Assembly: GCA_945862125.1 (NCBI GenBank)
Contig: CAMAYC010000046.1
Coordinates: 1-34,228 of the forward strand
Source of the DNA: Reyranella massiliensis 521
GTDB taxonomy: Bacteria > Pseudomonadota > Alphaproteobacteria > Reyranellales > Reyranellaceae
DNA length: 34,228 nucleotides
Direction: 5' to 3'
Shown: positions 1-6,882 of the stretch, one piece after another
Numbering within the stretch: position 1 is the stretch's first letter
Layout of the letters: every line of letters begins with the position of its first letter
The notes under the pieces: generated by a model
Told to the model about the DNA's origin: nothing
Database searches by the model: none
Seen by the model: only the letters and a program-made list of their open reading frames with translations
Position numbers and translations under genes: made by a program

Positions 1-389
1 GTGTGGCCGCCGATGCTCGGCACGACTTCCGCGCTGAAAACCGCGCCCTTGGCCTGAACCGGCATGTAGGTGCTGTCGCAATGCCAGCCCATATTGCCTT
101 TGAGGATCTTCATGACGTCGTCGTTGTCGGCCTCGATGCGCAGAGAGCCATCCGACTTGACGTTGCTGATCGCCGCCATCTCGAACTCGAGCGGCCCGAA
201 GCGCTTGGCAAAGGCTATCTGTTCGGCGCGCTTCAGGTGCTGGTCGGGGAAAATGAGCAACGCGTATTCCAGCCAGGCGGCGTAGAGCTCGCGCCAGGTG
301 GCGTCGTCGAGTTCGGTCACCTTCACGCCCATCACCACGGCGCCGAACGATGTGTCGGCCAACGGTTGGATGCTGAGCGTGCGTGCCAT
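1..389 (-). CDS. TauD/TfdA-family Fe(II)/2-oxoglutarate dioxygenase (3' part beyond the window)
   Basis: The first 129 residues of a TauD/TfdA-type dioxygenase read leftwards off the window edge. Seen: a start ATG at 389 preceded by a strong GGAGGA ribosome site 7 nt upstream, an N-terminal part typical of the family (residues 40-66, ending AKRFGPLE), and the metal-binding GWHCDSTY block in which His103 and Asp105 form the HxD pair. The distal His and Arg lie outside the window. Members oxidise sulfonates, phenoxyacetates or other small acids using 2-oxoglutarate, Fe(II) and O2 in the cytoplasm; the substrate cannot be read from sequence. It diverges from the operon starting at 500, so the two may share regulation. 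A second, different TauD/TfdA gene lies at 10664. Confidence 0.88.
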   Translation of the reverse strand, partial: MARTLSIQPLADTSFGAVVMGVKVTELDDATWRELYAAWLEYALLIFPDQHLKRAEQIAFAKRFGPLEFEMAAISNVKSDGSLRIEADNDDVMKILKGNMGWHCDSTYMPVQAKGAVFSAEVVPSIGGH

Positions 390-445
390 ATCGGGTTCCT
401 CCATCGATCCCGGACGCTTGTGCGCCTCTGCCGGCAGTCTACCCC

Positions 446-475
446 TTGCCGCCTGGGAGGCCCAGCCCGTACCAT
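446..475 (+). promoter_or_regulatory. candidate sigma70-type promoter of the cupin/ferredoxin operon
   Basis: TTGCCG (446-451) and TACCAT (470-475) are separated by 18 nt, which predicts a start of transcription near 482, just before the AAGGGG ribosome site (485-490) of the gene at 500. The spacer contains the small palindrome CTGGG-AGG-CCCAG, which could bind a regulator. Both boxes deviate from consensus, so this is tentative. Confidence 0.35.
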
Positions 476-499
476 TCACGCAGCAAGGGGAACCCTTTC

Positions 500-1084
500 A
501 TGACCGTCTCCGACAAGCGAAACCGTGCCGCCGCGAAGCTGATGGCCGACGTCCACGCCATCACGGCGAAGGAAGGCATCACGCCCTCGGCGCTGCATGC
601 GCTCAAGCTGAAGCTGGTGGCGTTGGCGGCCAAGGCAGAGCTGTTTCCGCTCGCCGACTTCGCCATGCCGGTGGCCGAGGGCCGCAACCATCCGATTCTC
701 GTCGAGGACAATGACGGCCACGGCCTCTATCTCACGATCAGCCTGCCGGGAAAGGAAGCCGCCCCGCACGATCACGGCATCTGGTGCATCAATGCCGCCA
801 TCTCCGGCCGCGAACGCCACACGTTCTTCCGCCGCACCGACAATCTCGCCACGCCGGGCCGCGCCACGGTGGAGCAGGTAGGCGAGGTGATGGTCGAGCC
901 CGGCCGTGGCATGGCGATGGCTGATCACGACATCCACGCCACCGAAGTCGTGGGCGACAAGCCGGCGATCGGCCTCGCCCTCTACGGCTATGCCCTGGTG
1001 CGTTTTCCGTCGGTGTCCTGGTACGTTCCGCAATTCAATTCCGTCCGGACGACGCCATCGCGTCGCCACGCGGCGATGGCGTGA
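500..1084 (+). CDS. cysteine dioxygenase-like cupin protein
   Basis: A 194-residue single-domain cupin resembling cysteine dioxygenase/3-mercaptopropionate dioxygenase-type thiol dioxygenases. Seen: His90 and His92 in the APHDHGIW block and His146 in ADHDIHA, which match in spacing the three-histidine iron site of the family (His86/88/140 in the mammalian enzyme). The ATG at 500 has an AAGGGG site 9 nt upstream; longer in-frame starts from 383 lack one. It is the first gene of a tight operon with a ferredoxin, a ketopantoate-reductase-like enzyme and an HCCA-isomerase-like protein. Inferred role: oxygenation of a small thiol or related substrate in the cytoplasm. The family also contains uncharacterised cupins, so the substrate is open. 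Confidence 0.8.
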   Translation: MTVSDKRNRAAAKLMADVHAITAKEGITPSALHALKLKLVALAAKAELFPLADFAMPVAEGRNHPILVEDNDGHGLYLTISLPGKEAAPHDHGIWCINAAISGRERHTFFRRTDNLATPGRATVEQVGEVMVEPGRGMAMADHDIHATEVVGDKPAIGLALYGYALVRFPSVSWYVPQFNSVRTTPSRRHAAMA

Positions 1085-1092
1085 GCGCCGGC

Positions 1093-1395
1093 ATGGCCCG
1101 TACTCCAAAGTCGCATCGTCTGACGATCGCCAACACCCGGCAAACCATCGACTGTGCCGCCAACCAGACCGTGCTGGAGGCCGCTCTCGCCGCCGGAATA
1201 GACTTTCCCTTTGCCTGCGCCACGGGCAATTGCGGCACCTGCACCTGCCACCTGGATGCAGGCAAGGTGACCCTGTTGCCGCGCGGCGACGCCTCGCTCA
1301 GCCCGCAGCAGATGAAGGCAGGGCAGACGCTCGCCTGCCGTGCCCGACCGCGCAGTGACCTCACTGTTACCTGGTTGAGCCGGGCCGGCAGGTAG
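1093..1395 (+). CDS. plant-type 2Fe-2S ferredoxin
   Basis: A small (100-residue) ferredoxin. Seen: the cluster motif C-x4-C-x2-C (CATGNCGTC) followed about 31 residues later by a fourth cysteine in LACRARP, exactly the plant-type [2Fe-2S] pattern; an extra cysteine sits two residues after the third ligand. An alternative GTG start at 1081 would overlap the upstream stop codon (GTGA) and add four residues; neither start has a convincing ribosome site, which suggests translational coupling to the cupin gene. It resembles the ferredoxin modules of Rieske-oxygenase reductases and probably carries electrons to an oxygenase, yet no reductase or oxygenase alpha subunit is visible in this operon. Confidence 0.9.
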   Translation: MARTPKSHRLTIANTRQTIDCAANQTVLEAALAAGIDFPFACATGNCGTCTCHLDAGKVTLLPRGDASLSPQQMKAGQTLACRARPRSDLTVTWLSRAGR

Positions 1396-1406
1396 AGGGC
1401 CTATCG

Positions 1407-2393
1407 ATGCGTATTTGTGTGTTTGGCGCAGGCGCCATCGGCGGCAACTTCGCCGCGCGCCTGTCGGCGGCGGGCAACGAGGTCTCGGTGGTGGCGCGCG
1501 GCGCGCATCTCGATTCCATCCGCGCCCGCGGTCTCACGCTCTTGTCCGGCGACAAGCGCATCGTGGCGCCAGTCCGCGCCAGCGACCGGCCGGCCGATCT
1601 CGGGCCTCAGGACGCGGTGCTGGTGACCATGAAGTCGTCGGGCCTCGCGGTGTTGGCGGAAAATGTCGGCCCCTTGCTGCGTCCCGATACGCCGGTGGCG
1701 TTCGTGCAGAACGGCGTTCCCTGGTGGTACGGCCACGGCCTCGCCGCGTCCCGCCCGCCGGCGCCCGATCTGTCACGGCTCGACCCCGGCGGGGCGCTGG
1801 CCAAGGCCGTGGGCTTCGATCGCGCCGTCGGCGCCGTCGTCACCTCGTCCAACCACGTCATGGAGCCCGGCGTCGTGCGCAACGTCTCGCCCGATCGCAA
1901 CACGCTCTGGGTGGCCGAGACCGACGATCGCGCGAGCCCGCGCATCGATGCCCTGCGGGCGGCGCTGGTGGCGGCCGGCATTGCCTCGCCCGCCACGCGC
2001 GATATCCGCTACGACATCTGGCACAAGCTGATGGCCAATCTCACCGGATCGACGGTCTGCCTTATCCTGGGCCAGCCCACCACGATCCAGAAGACGGCCG
2101 AGATCAATCGGCTCTGTCGCCGGGCGCACGCCGAGGCCCTGGCCGTGGCGGCCGCCCACGGCGTCGTGCTCGACGACAGTCCGGAGCAGCGCTACGGCCC
2201 GAGCCGCGTCTATCCCGATCATCGCCCGTCGATCCTGCAGGATTATGAACTGGGCCGTCCGATGGAGATCGAATCCATTGTCCGGGCGCCACTGGCTTTT
2301 GCGCGTAGCGCCGGCATCGAGACGCCGACGCTCGACGCCATCGAAGCGCTCAGTGTCAGCATGGCAATCTCGAAAGGACTCTACGCGCCATGA
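1407..2393 (+). CDS. ketopantoate reductase family protein (2-dehydropantoate 2-reductase-like)
   Basis: A 328-residue NADP-dependent 2-hydroxyacid dehydrogenase of the ApbA/PanE family. Seen: the Rossmann GAGAIGG at residues 7-13, a QNGV block at 101-104, the WHKLMANL block whose Lys207 corresponds to the catalytic lysine, and SILQDYELGRPMEIES near 275-290 containing the substrate-binding Glu. AGAGGG lies just upstream of the start. It follows the ferredoxin by 11 nt and overlaps the next gene by 4 nt. The family includes true pantoate biosynthesis enzymes (panE) and many catabolic relatives. Its place in a cupin/ferredoxin/isomerase operon favours a catabolic 2-keto acid reductase over coenzyme A synthesis, so no gene symbol is given. 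Confidence 0.88.
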   Translation: MRICVFGAGAIGGNFAARLSAAGNEVSVVARGAHLDSIRARGLTLLSGDKRIVAPVRASDRPADLGPQDAVLVTMKSSGLAVLAENVGPLLRPDTPVAFVQNGVPWWYGHGLAASRPPAPDLSRLDPGGALAKAVGFDRAVGAVVTSSNHVMEPGVVRNVSPDRNTLWVAETDDRASPRIDALRAALVAAGIASPATRDIRYDIWHKLMANLTGSTVCLILGQPTTIQKTAEINRLCRRAHAEALAVAAAHGVVLDDSPEQRYGPSRVYPDHRPSILQDYELGRPMEIESIVRAPLAFARSAGIETPTLDAIEALSVSMAISKGLYAP

Positions 2394-3040
2394 CCCTCGG
2401 CTACGATCTATACTGGTCGTTCCGCTCTCCCTATTCGTATCTGGTCACGCCACGTCTGGTCGCCCTGGAGAAAGACTACGACGTCAAGGCCAACGTCCGC
2501 GTGGTCTATCCGATCGCGGTGCGCCAGCCGGACTTCTTCTCCAACAGCGACCCTCTCTGGTTCACCTACTTCCTGCGCGACGTGTTCCGCAGCGCCGAGT
2601 ATCTCGGCCTGCCGTTCTCCTGGGCCTCGCCCGATCCGGTGCTGATGGACCCCGCGACGCGCACCTATCCCAAGGAGCAGCCTTACATCCATCGTCTGAC
2701 ACGTCTCGGCCAGGTGGCGACCGAGCGTGGCAAGGGGTTGGCCTTTCTGAACGAAGTCAGCGGCACGATCTGGAGCGGCAAGGTCAAGAACTGGCATGAG
2801 GGCGACCACCTCGCGCGCGCCGCCGAACGCGCCGGGCTCGACCTCGCCGAGATGGACGCCATGGTCGCGGCGGAACCCGAGCGGCTCGACGCCATCATTG
2901 CCGCCAGCCAGGAAGCCCAGCGCGTGGGCGGGCACTATGGCGTGCCGTTGATGGTTTTCGATAGCGAGCCGTTCTTTGGGCAGGATCGTTTCGATCAGCT
3001 CAAATGGCGGATGCTGCAGAAGGGCCTGGTTAAGCGTTAG
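2390..3040 (+). CDS. DsbA-family / 2-hydroxychromene-2-carboxylate isomerase-like protein
   Basis: A 216-residue thioredoxin-fold protein of the kappa-GST/HCCA isomerase group. Seen: N-terminal SFRSPYSYL, in which Ser13 takes the place of the catalytic residue, an alpha-helical insertion domain, and the C-terminal cis-proline loop GVPLMVFDSEPFFGQDRF characteristic of the family. There is no CxxC, so it is not a disulfide oxidoreductase. Family members use glutathione as cofactor in isomerisation steps of aromatic breakdown. Its ATG overlaps the stop of the upstream gene (ATGA), so the two are coupled. Its stop overlaps, tail to tail, the stop of the EmrA gene on the other strand (3037-3040). 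Confidence 0.87.
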   Translation: MTLGYDLYWSFRSPYSYLVTPRLVALEKDYDVKANVRVVYPIAVRQPDFFSNSDPLWFTYFLRDVFRSAEYLGLPFSWASPDPVLMDPATRTYPKEQPYIHRLTRLGQVATERGKGLAFLNEVSGTIWSGKVKNWHEGDHLARAAERAGLDLAEMDAMVAAEPERLDAIIAASQEAQRVGGHYGVPLMVFDSEPFFGQDRFDQLKWRMLQKGLVKR

Positions 3041-4125
3041 GGCTTCGGCGCCTGTGAATCGTTGGCTTGCGCCGGCTTGCCGCTGAAGAACTGCGCTACG
3101 TCGCCGAGGCTGCGCTGGCGGCCGGTGTCGATGCTCACTGTCGCGGTCATGCCGGCGCGCAGCGGCGGTTCGCCCTGATGCGGCAACACGCGCAGCTTGA
3201 CCGGAAGGCGCTGCACGACCTTGACCCAGTTGCCGCTGGCATTCTGTGGCGGCAGGATCGAGAACTCGGCGCCGGTTGCCGGGCTCACGCTTTCGACCAC
3301 CGCCTCCCAGGCCGAGTCGGGATAGGTGTCGAGCACGATGCGCGCCCGCTGGCCGACGCGCACATGTGTGAGTTCGGTTTCCTTGAAATTCGCCTCGATC
3401 CACGGCCGGCTGAGCGCCACCACGGCGAACAGTGGCGTCGACGCCTTGACCTGTTCGCCGCGCTGGACGCGGAGGTTCACGACCACGCCATCGACCGGGG
3501 CACGCACCGTCGTTCGTGCGACGTCGAGCGCGGCGCGCTCGCGGGCGGCGGTCTTTTCGCGCACCATCGGATGCTCGTCGGCCGGCAGCTCGGGATTGCC
3601 GTTCAGCGCCGTCAGCACGCGCCGCAGTTTTTCCTTCACCGACGTCACGCGGTCGGCCGCGGTGCGCATGTCGTTCTGTGCCTCGTCGCGCTTGCTGGCG
3701 GAGAGGATGCCCTTGGTCGCCAGCTCCTCCTGGCGTTGCCACTGGCGCTGGGCATAGGCTGCCCGCGATTCGGCGTCGGCCAGTTCGCTCATGACCTCGC
3801 GCCAGGCACCGCGCAGGCTTTCGACATGCGCGCGTGCGGTGTCGAGTTCGGCTTCGGCACTGTCGAGCGCCAGCCGGAACGGCCGGGTCTCGAGGGTCAG
3901 CAGCGTATCGCCGGTCGAGACGGTGGCATGATCGAGCACCGGCACGCGGCGGACAGTGCCGGCCACCTCCGGCGCGATCTGCACGATGTGCGCCTTCACA
4001 TAGGCGTTCTCGGTGACGACGAAGCGACCGCCCGACAGCCACCAGTAACCCGCACCGACGGTGGCAATCACCGGCAGAACCACCAGCAGGACGAGGCGCC
4101 GCAGCGCCAGGGGACGGCGGCTCAT
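3037..4125 (-). CDS. emrA: EmrA/HlyD-family membrane fusion protein of an efflux pump
   Basis: A 362-residue periplasmic adaptor. Seen: an N-terminal membrane anchor (about residues 11-30), the lipoyl/barrel entry VTENAYVKAHIVQIAPEVAG, a long alpha-helical hairpin rich in Glu, Arg and Ala (about 85-165), the second lipoyl half (VRAPVDGVVVNLRVQRGEQV), and a beta-barrel section with WIEANFKETELTHVRVGQ. This order is standard for EmrA-type adaptors that link an inner-membrane MFS pump to an outer-membrane channel. Its ATG overlaps the stop of the marR gene (ATGA), so the two are one operon; the probable pump partner is transcribed divergently from 4719. No TolC-like gene is present. Confidence 0.92.
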   Translation of the reverse strand: MSRRPLALRRLVLLVVLPVIATVGAGYWWLSGGRFVVTENAYVKAHIVQIAPEVAGTVRRVPVLDHATVSTGDTLLTLETRPFRLALDSAEAELDTARAHVESLRGAWREVMSELADAESRAAYAQRQWQRQEELATKGILSASKRDEAQNDMRTAADRVTSVKEKLRRVLTALNGNPELPADEHPMVREKTAARERAALDVARTTVRAPVDGVVVNLRVQRGEQVKASTPLFAVVALSRPWIEANFKETELTHVRVGQRARIVLDTYPDSAWEAVVESVSPATGAEFSILPPQNASGNWVKVVQRLPVKLRVLPHQGEPPLRAGMTATVSIDTGRQRSLGDVAQFFSGKPAQANDSQAPKP

Positions 4126-4619
4126 GACGCGGCGGCGCGGGAGGGGCGCGGGGGAGGGGCCTCGGCCGCGCCGGCATCGTCGGCGCCGACCATCGTTTGC
4201 AGCTGCTCCTTCACGCGCGCCGCCAGTCCGGTGAAGCGGGCGCGCTCCAGCGGCGACAGCGGTGTCAGCGCATCATCCACGGTCGACTCGGCGATCGCCC
4301 ACATGCGGGCGTGGACTCGCCGCGCTTCCTGCGTGAGGTAGAGGCGCTTGACCCGGCGATCGCCGGCGTCGCCGCGGCGTTCTACCCAGTGGCCCTTTTC
4401 CATGCGGTCGATCATGCGGCCGGCGCTGGCACGATCGACCTCGAGCATGTCGGCGAGTTCGGTCTGGCTGGCGCCAGGGCGGCGGTAGAGCCGTGACAGT
4501 ACCAGCCATTGGGCGCGGGTGAGGCCCAGGCTGCGCACACGGCGGTCGAACACCGTGCGGATCAGGCGCGCCACGTCCGACAGCACGTAGCCGATATAGC
4601 CGTCGTCGTCCGGGCTCAT
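4122..4619 (-). CDS. MarR-family transcriptional regulator
   Basis: A 165-residue MarR protein. Seen: a winged helix-turn-helix spanning about residues 34-97 with QTELADMLEVDRASAGRMID as recognition helix region and the wing DAGDRRVKRLYLT, flanked by dimerisation helices. Such proteins repress drug-efflux genes and release DNA upon binding small phenolic or lipophilic ligands. The gene is followed with a 4-nt overlap by emrA and diverges from emrB; the palindrome at 4690-4707 is a likely operator for both directions. The C-terminal 20 residues are Ala/Pro-rich and probably disordered. The start ATG has no clear ribosome site. Confidence 0.93.
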   Translation of the reverse strand: MSPDDDGYIGYVLSDVARLIRTVFDRRVRSLGLTRAQWLVLSRLYRRPGASQTELADMLEVDRASAGRMIDRMEKGHWVERRGDAGDRRVKRLYLTQEARRVHARMWAIAESTVDDALTPLSPLERARFTGLAARVKEQLQTMVGADDAGAAEAPPPRPSRAAAS

Positions 4620-4678
4620 CGGTGTGCCATTGCGGGGTGCGCCATCCCGGGGCGCGCCTGCTCAGGTCGCAGGGAGGG

Positions 4679-4708
4679 TTGGTTCGACATTGTTGCCTAG
4701 GCTACAAT
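4679..4708 (+). promoter_or_regulatory. candidate promoter of emrB (first efflux system)
   Basis: TTGGTT (4679-4684) and TACAAT (4703-4708) are 18 nt apart and fit a sigma70-type promoter. Transcription would begin near 4715, only about 4 nt before the ATG at 4719, and no ribosome site exists in front of that ATG; the mRNA is predicted to be essentially leaderless. The -10 box lies within the palindrome at 4690-4707, so a bound MarR dimer would block it. Confidence 0.5.
4690..4707. promoter_or_regulatory. probable MarR operator (18-bp near-perfect palindrome)
   Basis: The 18-mer TTGTTGCCTAGGCTACAA reads the same on both strands apart from one base pair per half (8 of 9 arm positions match). 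It sits between the divergent marR-emrA and emrB genes and overlaps the predicted -10 box of emrB. Size, symmetry and position are those of a MarR-dimer operator. Binding by the neighbouring MarR is inferred. Confidence 0.6.
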
Positions 4709-4718
4709 AGCCTTGGCC

Positions 4719-6278
4719 ATGAGTTCAAGCGCCCCCTCTACCGTCGCGTCCGGCGCCGCTCCCGGCGTCGACGCCCACCCCAGCGAATCCTATTCGCTGG
4801 GCCGCCGGGTGATGATCCTGGTGGCGGTCGTGCTGGGCTCGACCCTCTACGCCACCACGCTGCTGATCGCCTCGACGCTGTTGCCGCAGATGCAGGGCAC
4901 CATGTCGGCGACCCAGGACGAGATCGCCTGGGCGATGACCTTCAACATCCTGGCGACCGCCGTGTGCACGCCGATGACCGGCTGGCTGGCGGCCCGCTTC
5001 GGCCGGCGCGAGACGATCAGCTGGTCCGTGTTCCTGTTCACCGTCACCACGTTCTTCTGCGGCGCCGCCGATTCGCTCGAGTCGCTGGTGTTCTGGCGGG
5101 TCCTGCAGGGCGGGCTGGGCGCGCCCGTGATCCCGCTGTCGCAGACCATCCTGCTCGACAGCTTCCCCAAGCGGCAGCAAGGGTTCGTCACGTCGATCTT
5201 CGGCATGGCGGTGGTGATCGGCCCGGTGATCGGTCCCACCCTGGGCGGCATGCTGTCGGAACTCTACAGCTGGCGCTGGGCCTTCTACATGATCGTGCCG
5301 GTCGGCTTCCTGTCGTTCGCCGGCCTGCGGCTCACTTTGCCCAACGACAAGCCGGCCGGCCGCACGGCCCTCGACTGGACCGGCTTTCTCTCACTGTCGG
5401 TCACCATCGCCTGCATCCAGCTCGTGCTGTCGCGCGGCCAGCGGCTCGACTGGTACGACTCGACGGAGATCGTGCTGGAGAACTTCATCGCCGTGCTGGC
5501 GTTCTGGGTCTTCATCGCCCACAGCCTCACGGCACGGCAACCGTTCCTCAACCTGCGCCTGTTGCTCGACCGCAACTATGCGCTCGGCCTCGTGCTGGTG
5601 CTGATCTACGGCATGCTGAACTTCACGCCGATGGTCCTGCTGCCGCCGCTTCTGCAGCAGCACGCCGGCTTCCCCGACCTGCTGATCGGCGAGATCGTGG
5701 CCGCCCGCGGCGCCGGTGCCGCGCTGGGCTTCTTCCTGGCCATCTTCGTCGGCCGCATGGACCCGCGCATCGGCCTGATCGGCGGCTTCTCGCTGCAGGT
5801 AATCTCGGGCCTGTGGCTGATGAGTTTCGATCTCAATGTCGGCACCAATGCGCTGATGGCCAACAGCTTCGTCCAGGGCATCGCCATCGGCGTGATCTGG
5901 GTGCCGCTCACGCTCGTGACCTTTTCGACCGTCGGCGCCGCCAACCTGGCCGAGGGCACGGCGGTCTATCACCTGCTGCGCAACATCGGCTCCAGCTTCT
6001 TCATCTCGATCTGCGTCGCCGAGATCGTGCGCGCCACGGGCGCCAACTACGGCCGCATGGTCGAGCTGGTGAATCCCTACAACAAGACGCTGGCCTTGCC
6101 CTGGGTGACCGGCGGCTGGGATTTCGACACGGTCCAGGGACTTGCCCGCCTGTCGAAGGAGATCAACCGCCAGGCGGCCATGCTGGGCTATATCAACGCC
6201 TTCGGCTTCTACACTTTGTGTTCGGCGCTCGCGATTCCGTTGATCCTGCTGATCGGCCGCCGCGCCAGGGCGGCCTAG
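4719..6278 (+). CDS. emrB: EmrB/QacA-family (DHA2) MFS multidrug efflux transporter
   Basis: A 519-residue inner-membrane proton-driven drug exporter. Seen: about 14 hydrophobic segments, motif A (GWLAARFGRRET), the antiporter motif C GPVIGPTLGGMLSE in helix 5, and YSWRWAFYMIVPVG typical of the DHA2/EmrB branch. The ATG at 4719 is preferred to a TTG at 4713. It diverges from marR-emrA, an unusual arrangement because emrB normally follows emrA; the shared operator at 4690-4707 would keep the two halves co-regulated. The substrate is not evident; EmrAB pumps export hydrophobic uncouplers and antibiotics in E. coli. Confidence 0.93.
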   Translation: MSSSAPSTVASGAAPGVDAHPSESYSLGRRVMILVAVVLGSTLYATTLLIASTLLPQMQGTMSATQDEIAWAMTFNILATAVCTPMTGWLAARFGRRETISWSVFLFTVTTFFCGAADSLESLVFWRVLQGGLGAPVIPLSQTILLDSFPKRQQGFVTSIFGMAVVIGPVIGPTLGGMLSELYSWRWAFYMIVPVGFLSFAGLRLTLPNDKPAGRTALDWTGFLSLSVTIACIQLVLSRGQRLDWYDSTEIVLENFIAVLAFWVFIAHSLTARQPFLNLRLLLDRNYALGLVLVLIYGMLNFTPMVLLPPLLQQHAGFPDLLIGEIVAARGAGAALGFFLAIFVGRMDPRIGLIGGFSLQVISGLWLMSFDLNVGTNALMANSFVQGIAIGVIWVPLTLVTFSTVGAANLAEGTAVYHLLRNIGSSFFISICVAEIVRATGANYGRMVELVNPYNKTLALPWVTGGWDFDTVQGLARLSKEINRQAAMLGYINAFGFYTLCSALAIPLILLIGRRARAA

Positions 6279-6343
6279 ACCCCTTTCGGTGTCCCAGCGC
6301 CATGCAGGGCGCGCGTTGCAGCCTGACGGGGAACGCGGGGGTG

Positions 6344-6363
6344 ATCGTTGGCATGCTAATGAT
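6344..6363. promoter_or_regulatory. probable operator upstream of second marR gene (20-bp palindrome)
   Basis: The 20-mer ATCGTTGGCATGCTAATGAT is an imperfect palindrome centred on GCATGC with 8 of 10 positions matching between arms. It overlaps the predicted -35 box (TTGGCA, 6348-6353) of the second efflux operon. A MarR-type autorepressor site is the likely explanation; the sequence differs from the operator at 4690-4707, which suggests the two regulators are not interchangeable. Confidence 0.5.
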
Positions 6364-6377
6364 TTCAGTCCTATTAT
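6348..6377 (+). promoter_or_regulatory. candidate promoter of the second marR-emrA-emrB operon
   Basis: TTGGCA (6348-6353) and TATTAT (6372-6377) are 18 nt apart. Transcription would start at about 6384, exactly at the A of the marR start codon, and no ribosome site lies upstream of that codon, so a leaderless mRNA is predicted. The AT-rich stretch around 6370-6383 stands out from the GC-rich surroundings. Confidence 0.5.
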
Positions 6378-6383
6378 TTTTTG

Positions 6384-6878
6384 ATGACATCCAATGACGA
6401 CCCGTCCTACCGGCTGGGGCTCGCCCTGGCCGAGGTTTCCCGGATGTGGCGGCATGTGCTCGACGCCCGCCTGAAGCCGCTGGGCCTGTCCACGGCGCGC
6501 TGGGTGGCGCTGGTCAACCTGTCGGCGCATCCCGAGGGGCTGACGCAGAACGCCCTCGCGCTACGGGTCGGCATAAAAGGCTCAACCCTGGTGCGCCAGC
6601 TCGACCAGCTCGAGGCCGACGGCTGGGTCGTGCGCCGCGCGCAGCCTGGCGACCGCCGCGTCAAGCGCGTGTTCCTGACTCCGAAGGCGCGGCCGGCGCT
6701 GGCATCCATCTCCGCTGTTGGCCGCGGCCTCCGGCGCGAACTCCTGCGCGACAGCAGCGAGGCTGAAATCCGCGCCTGCGTCCGCCTGCTCGGGCGGCTG
6801 AAGACGCGTCTGCAGCCGCTGGCGGATCCTCTCGCAGCCGAGAGCCGCGTTCCACCGCGGCTTGTCGCGGCCGAGTAG
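6384..6878 (+). CDS. MarR-family transcriptional regulator (second efflux operon)
   Basis: A 164-residue MarR-type repressor. Seen: winged helix-turn-helix with EGLTQNALALRVGIKGSTLV as the DNA-reading helices and QPGDRRVKRVFLTPKA as the wing, flanked by helical dimerisation segments. ATG at 6384 was chosen over TTG at 6381 because it coincides with the predicted transcription start. It is followed after 4 nt by emrA and then emrB, so this is a classical self-regulated marR-emrA-emrB operon; the palindrome at 6344-6363 is its likely operator. It is clearly related to, but diverged from, the regulator at 4122. Confidence 0.93.
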   Translation: MTSNDDPSYRLGLALAEVSRMWRHVLDARLKPLGLSTARWVALVNLSAHPEGLTQNALALRVGIKGSTLVRQLDQLEADGWVVRRAQPGDRRVKRVFLTPKARPALASISAVGRGLRRELLRDSSEAEIRACVRLLGRLKTRLQPLADPLAAESRVPPRLVAAE

Positions 6879-6882
6879 CTCC

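Noticed and set aside
3-503. Long plus-strand open frame at the left edge
   Set aside because: It is the antisense of the TauD-type gene, which has the ribosome site, family motifs and correct start at 389.
2408-4177. 589-codon minus-strand open frame
   Set aside because: Overlaps the EmrA and HCCA-isomerase-like genes in a shifted frame; no recognisable domain.
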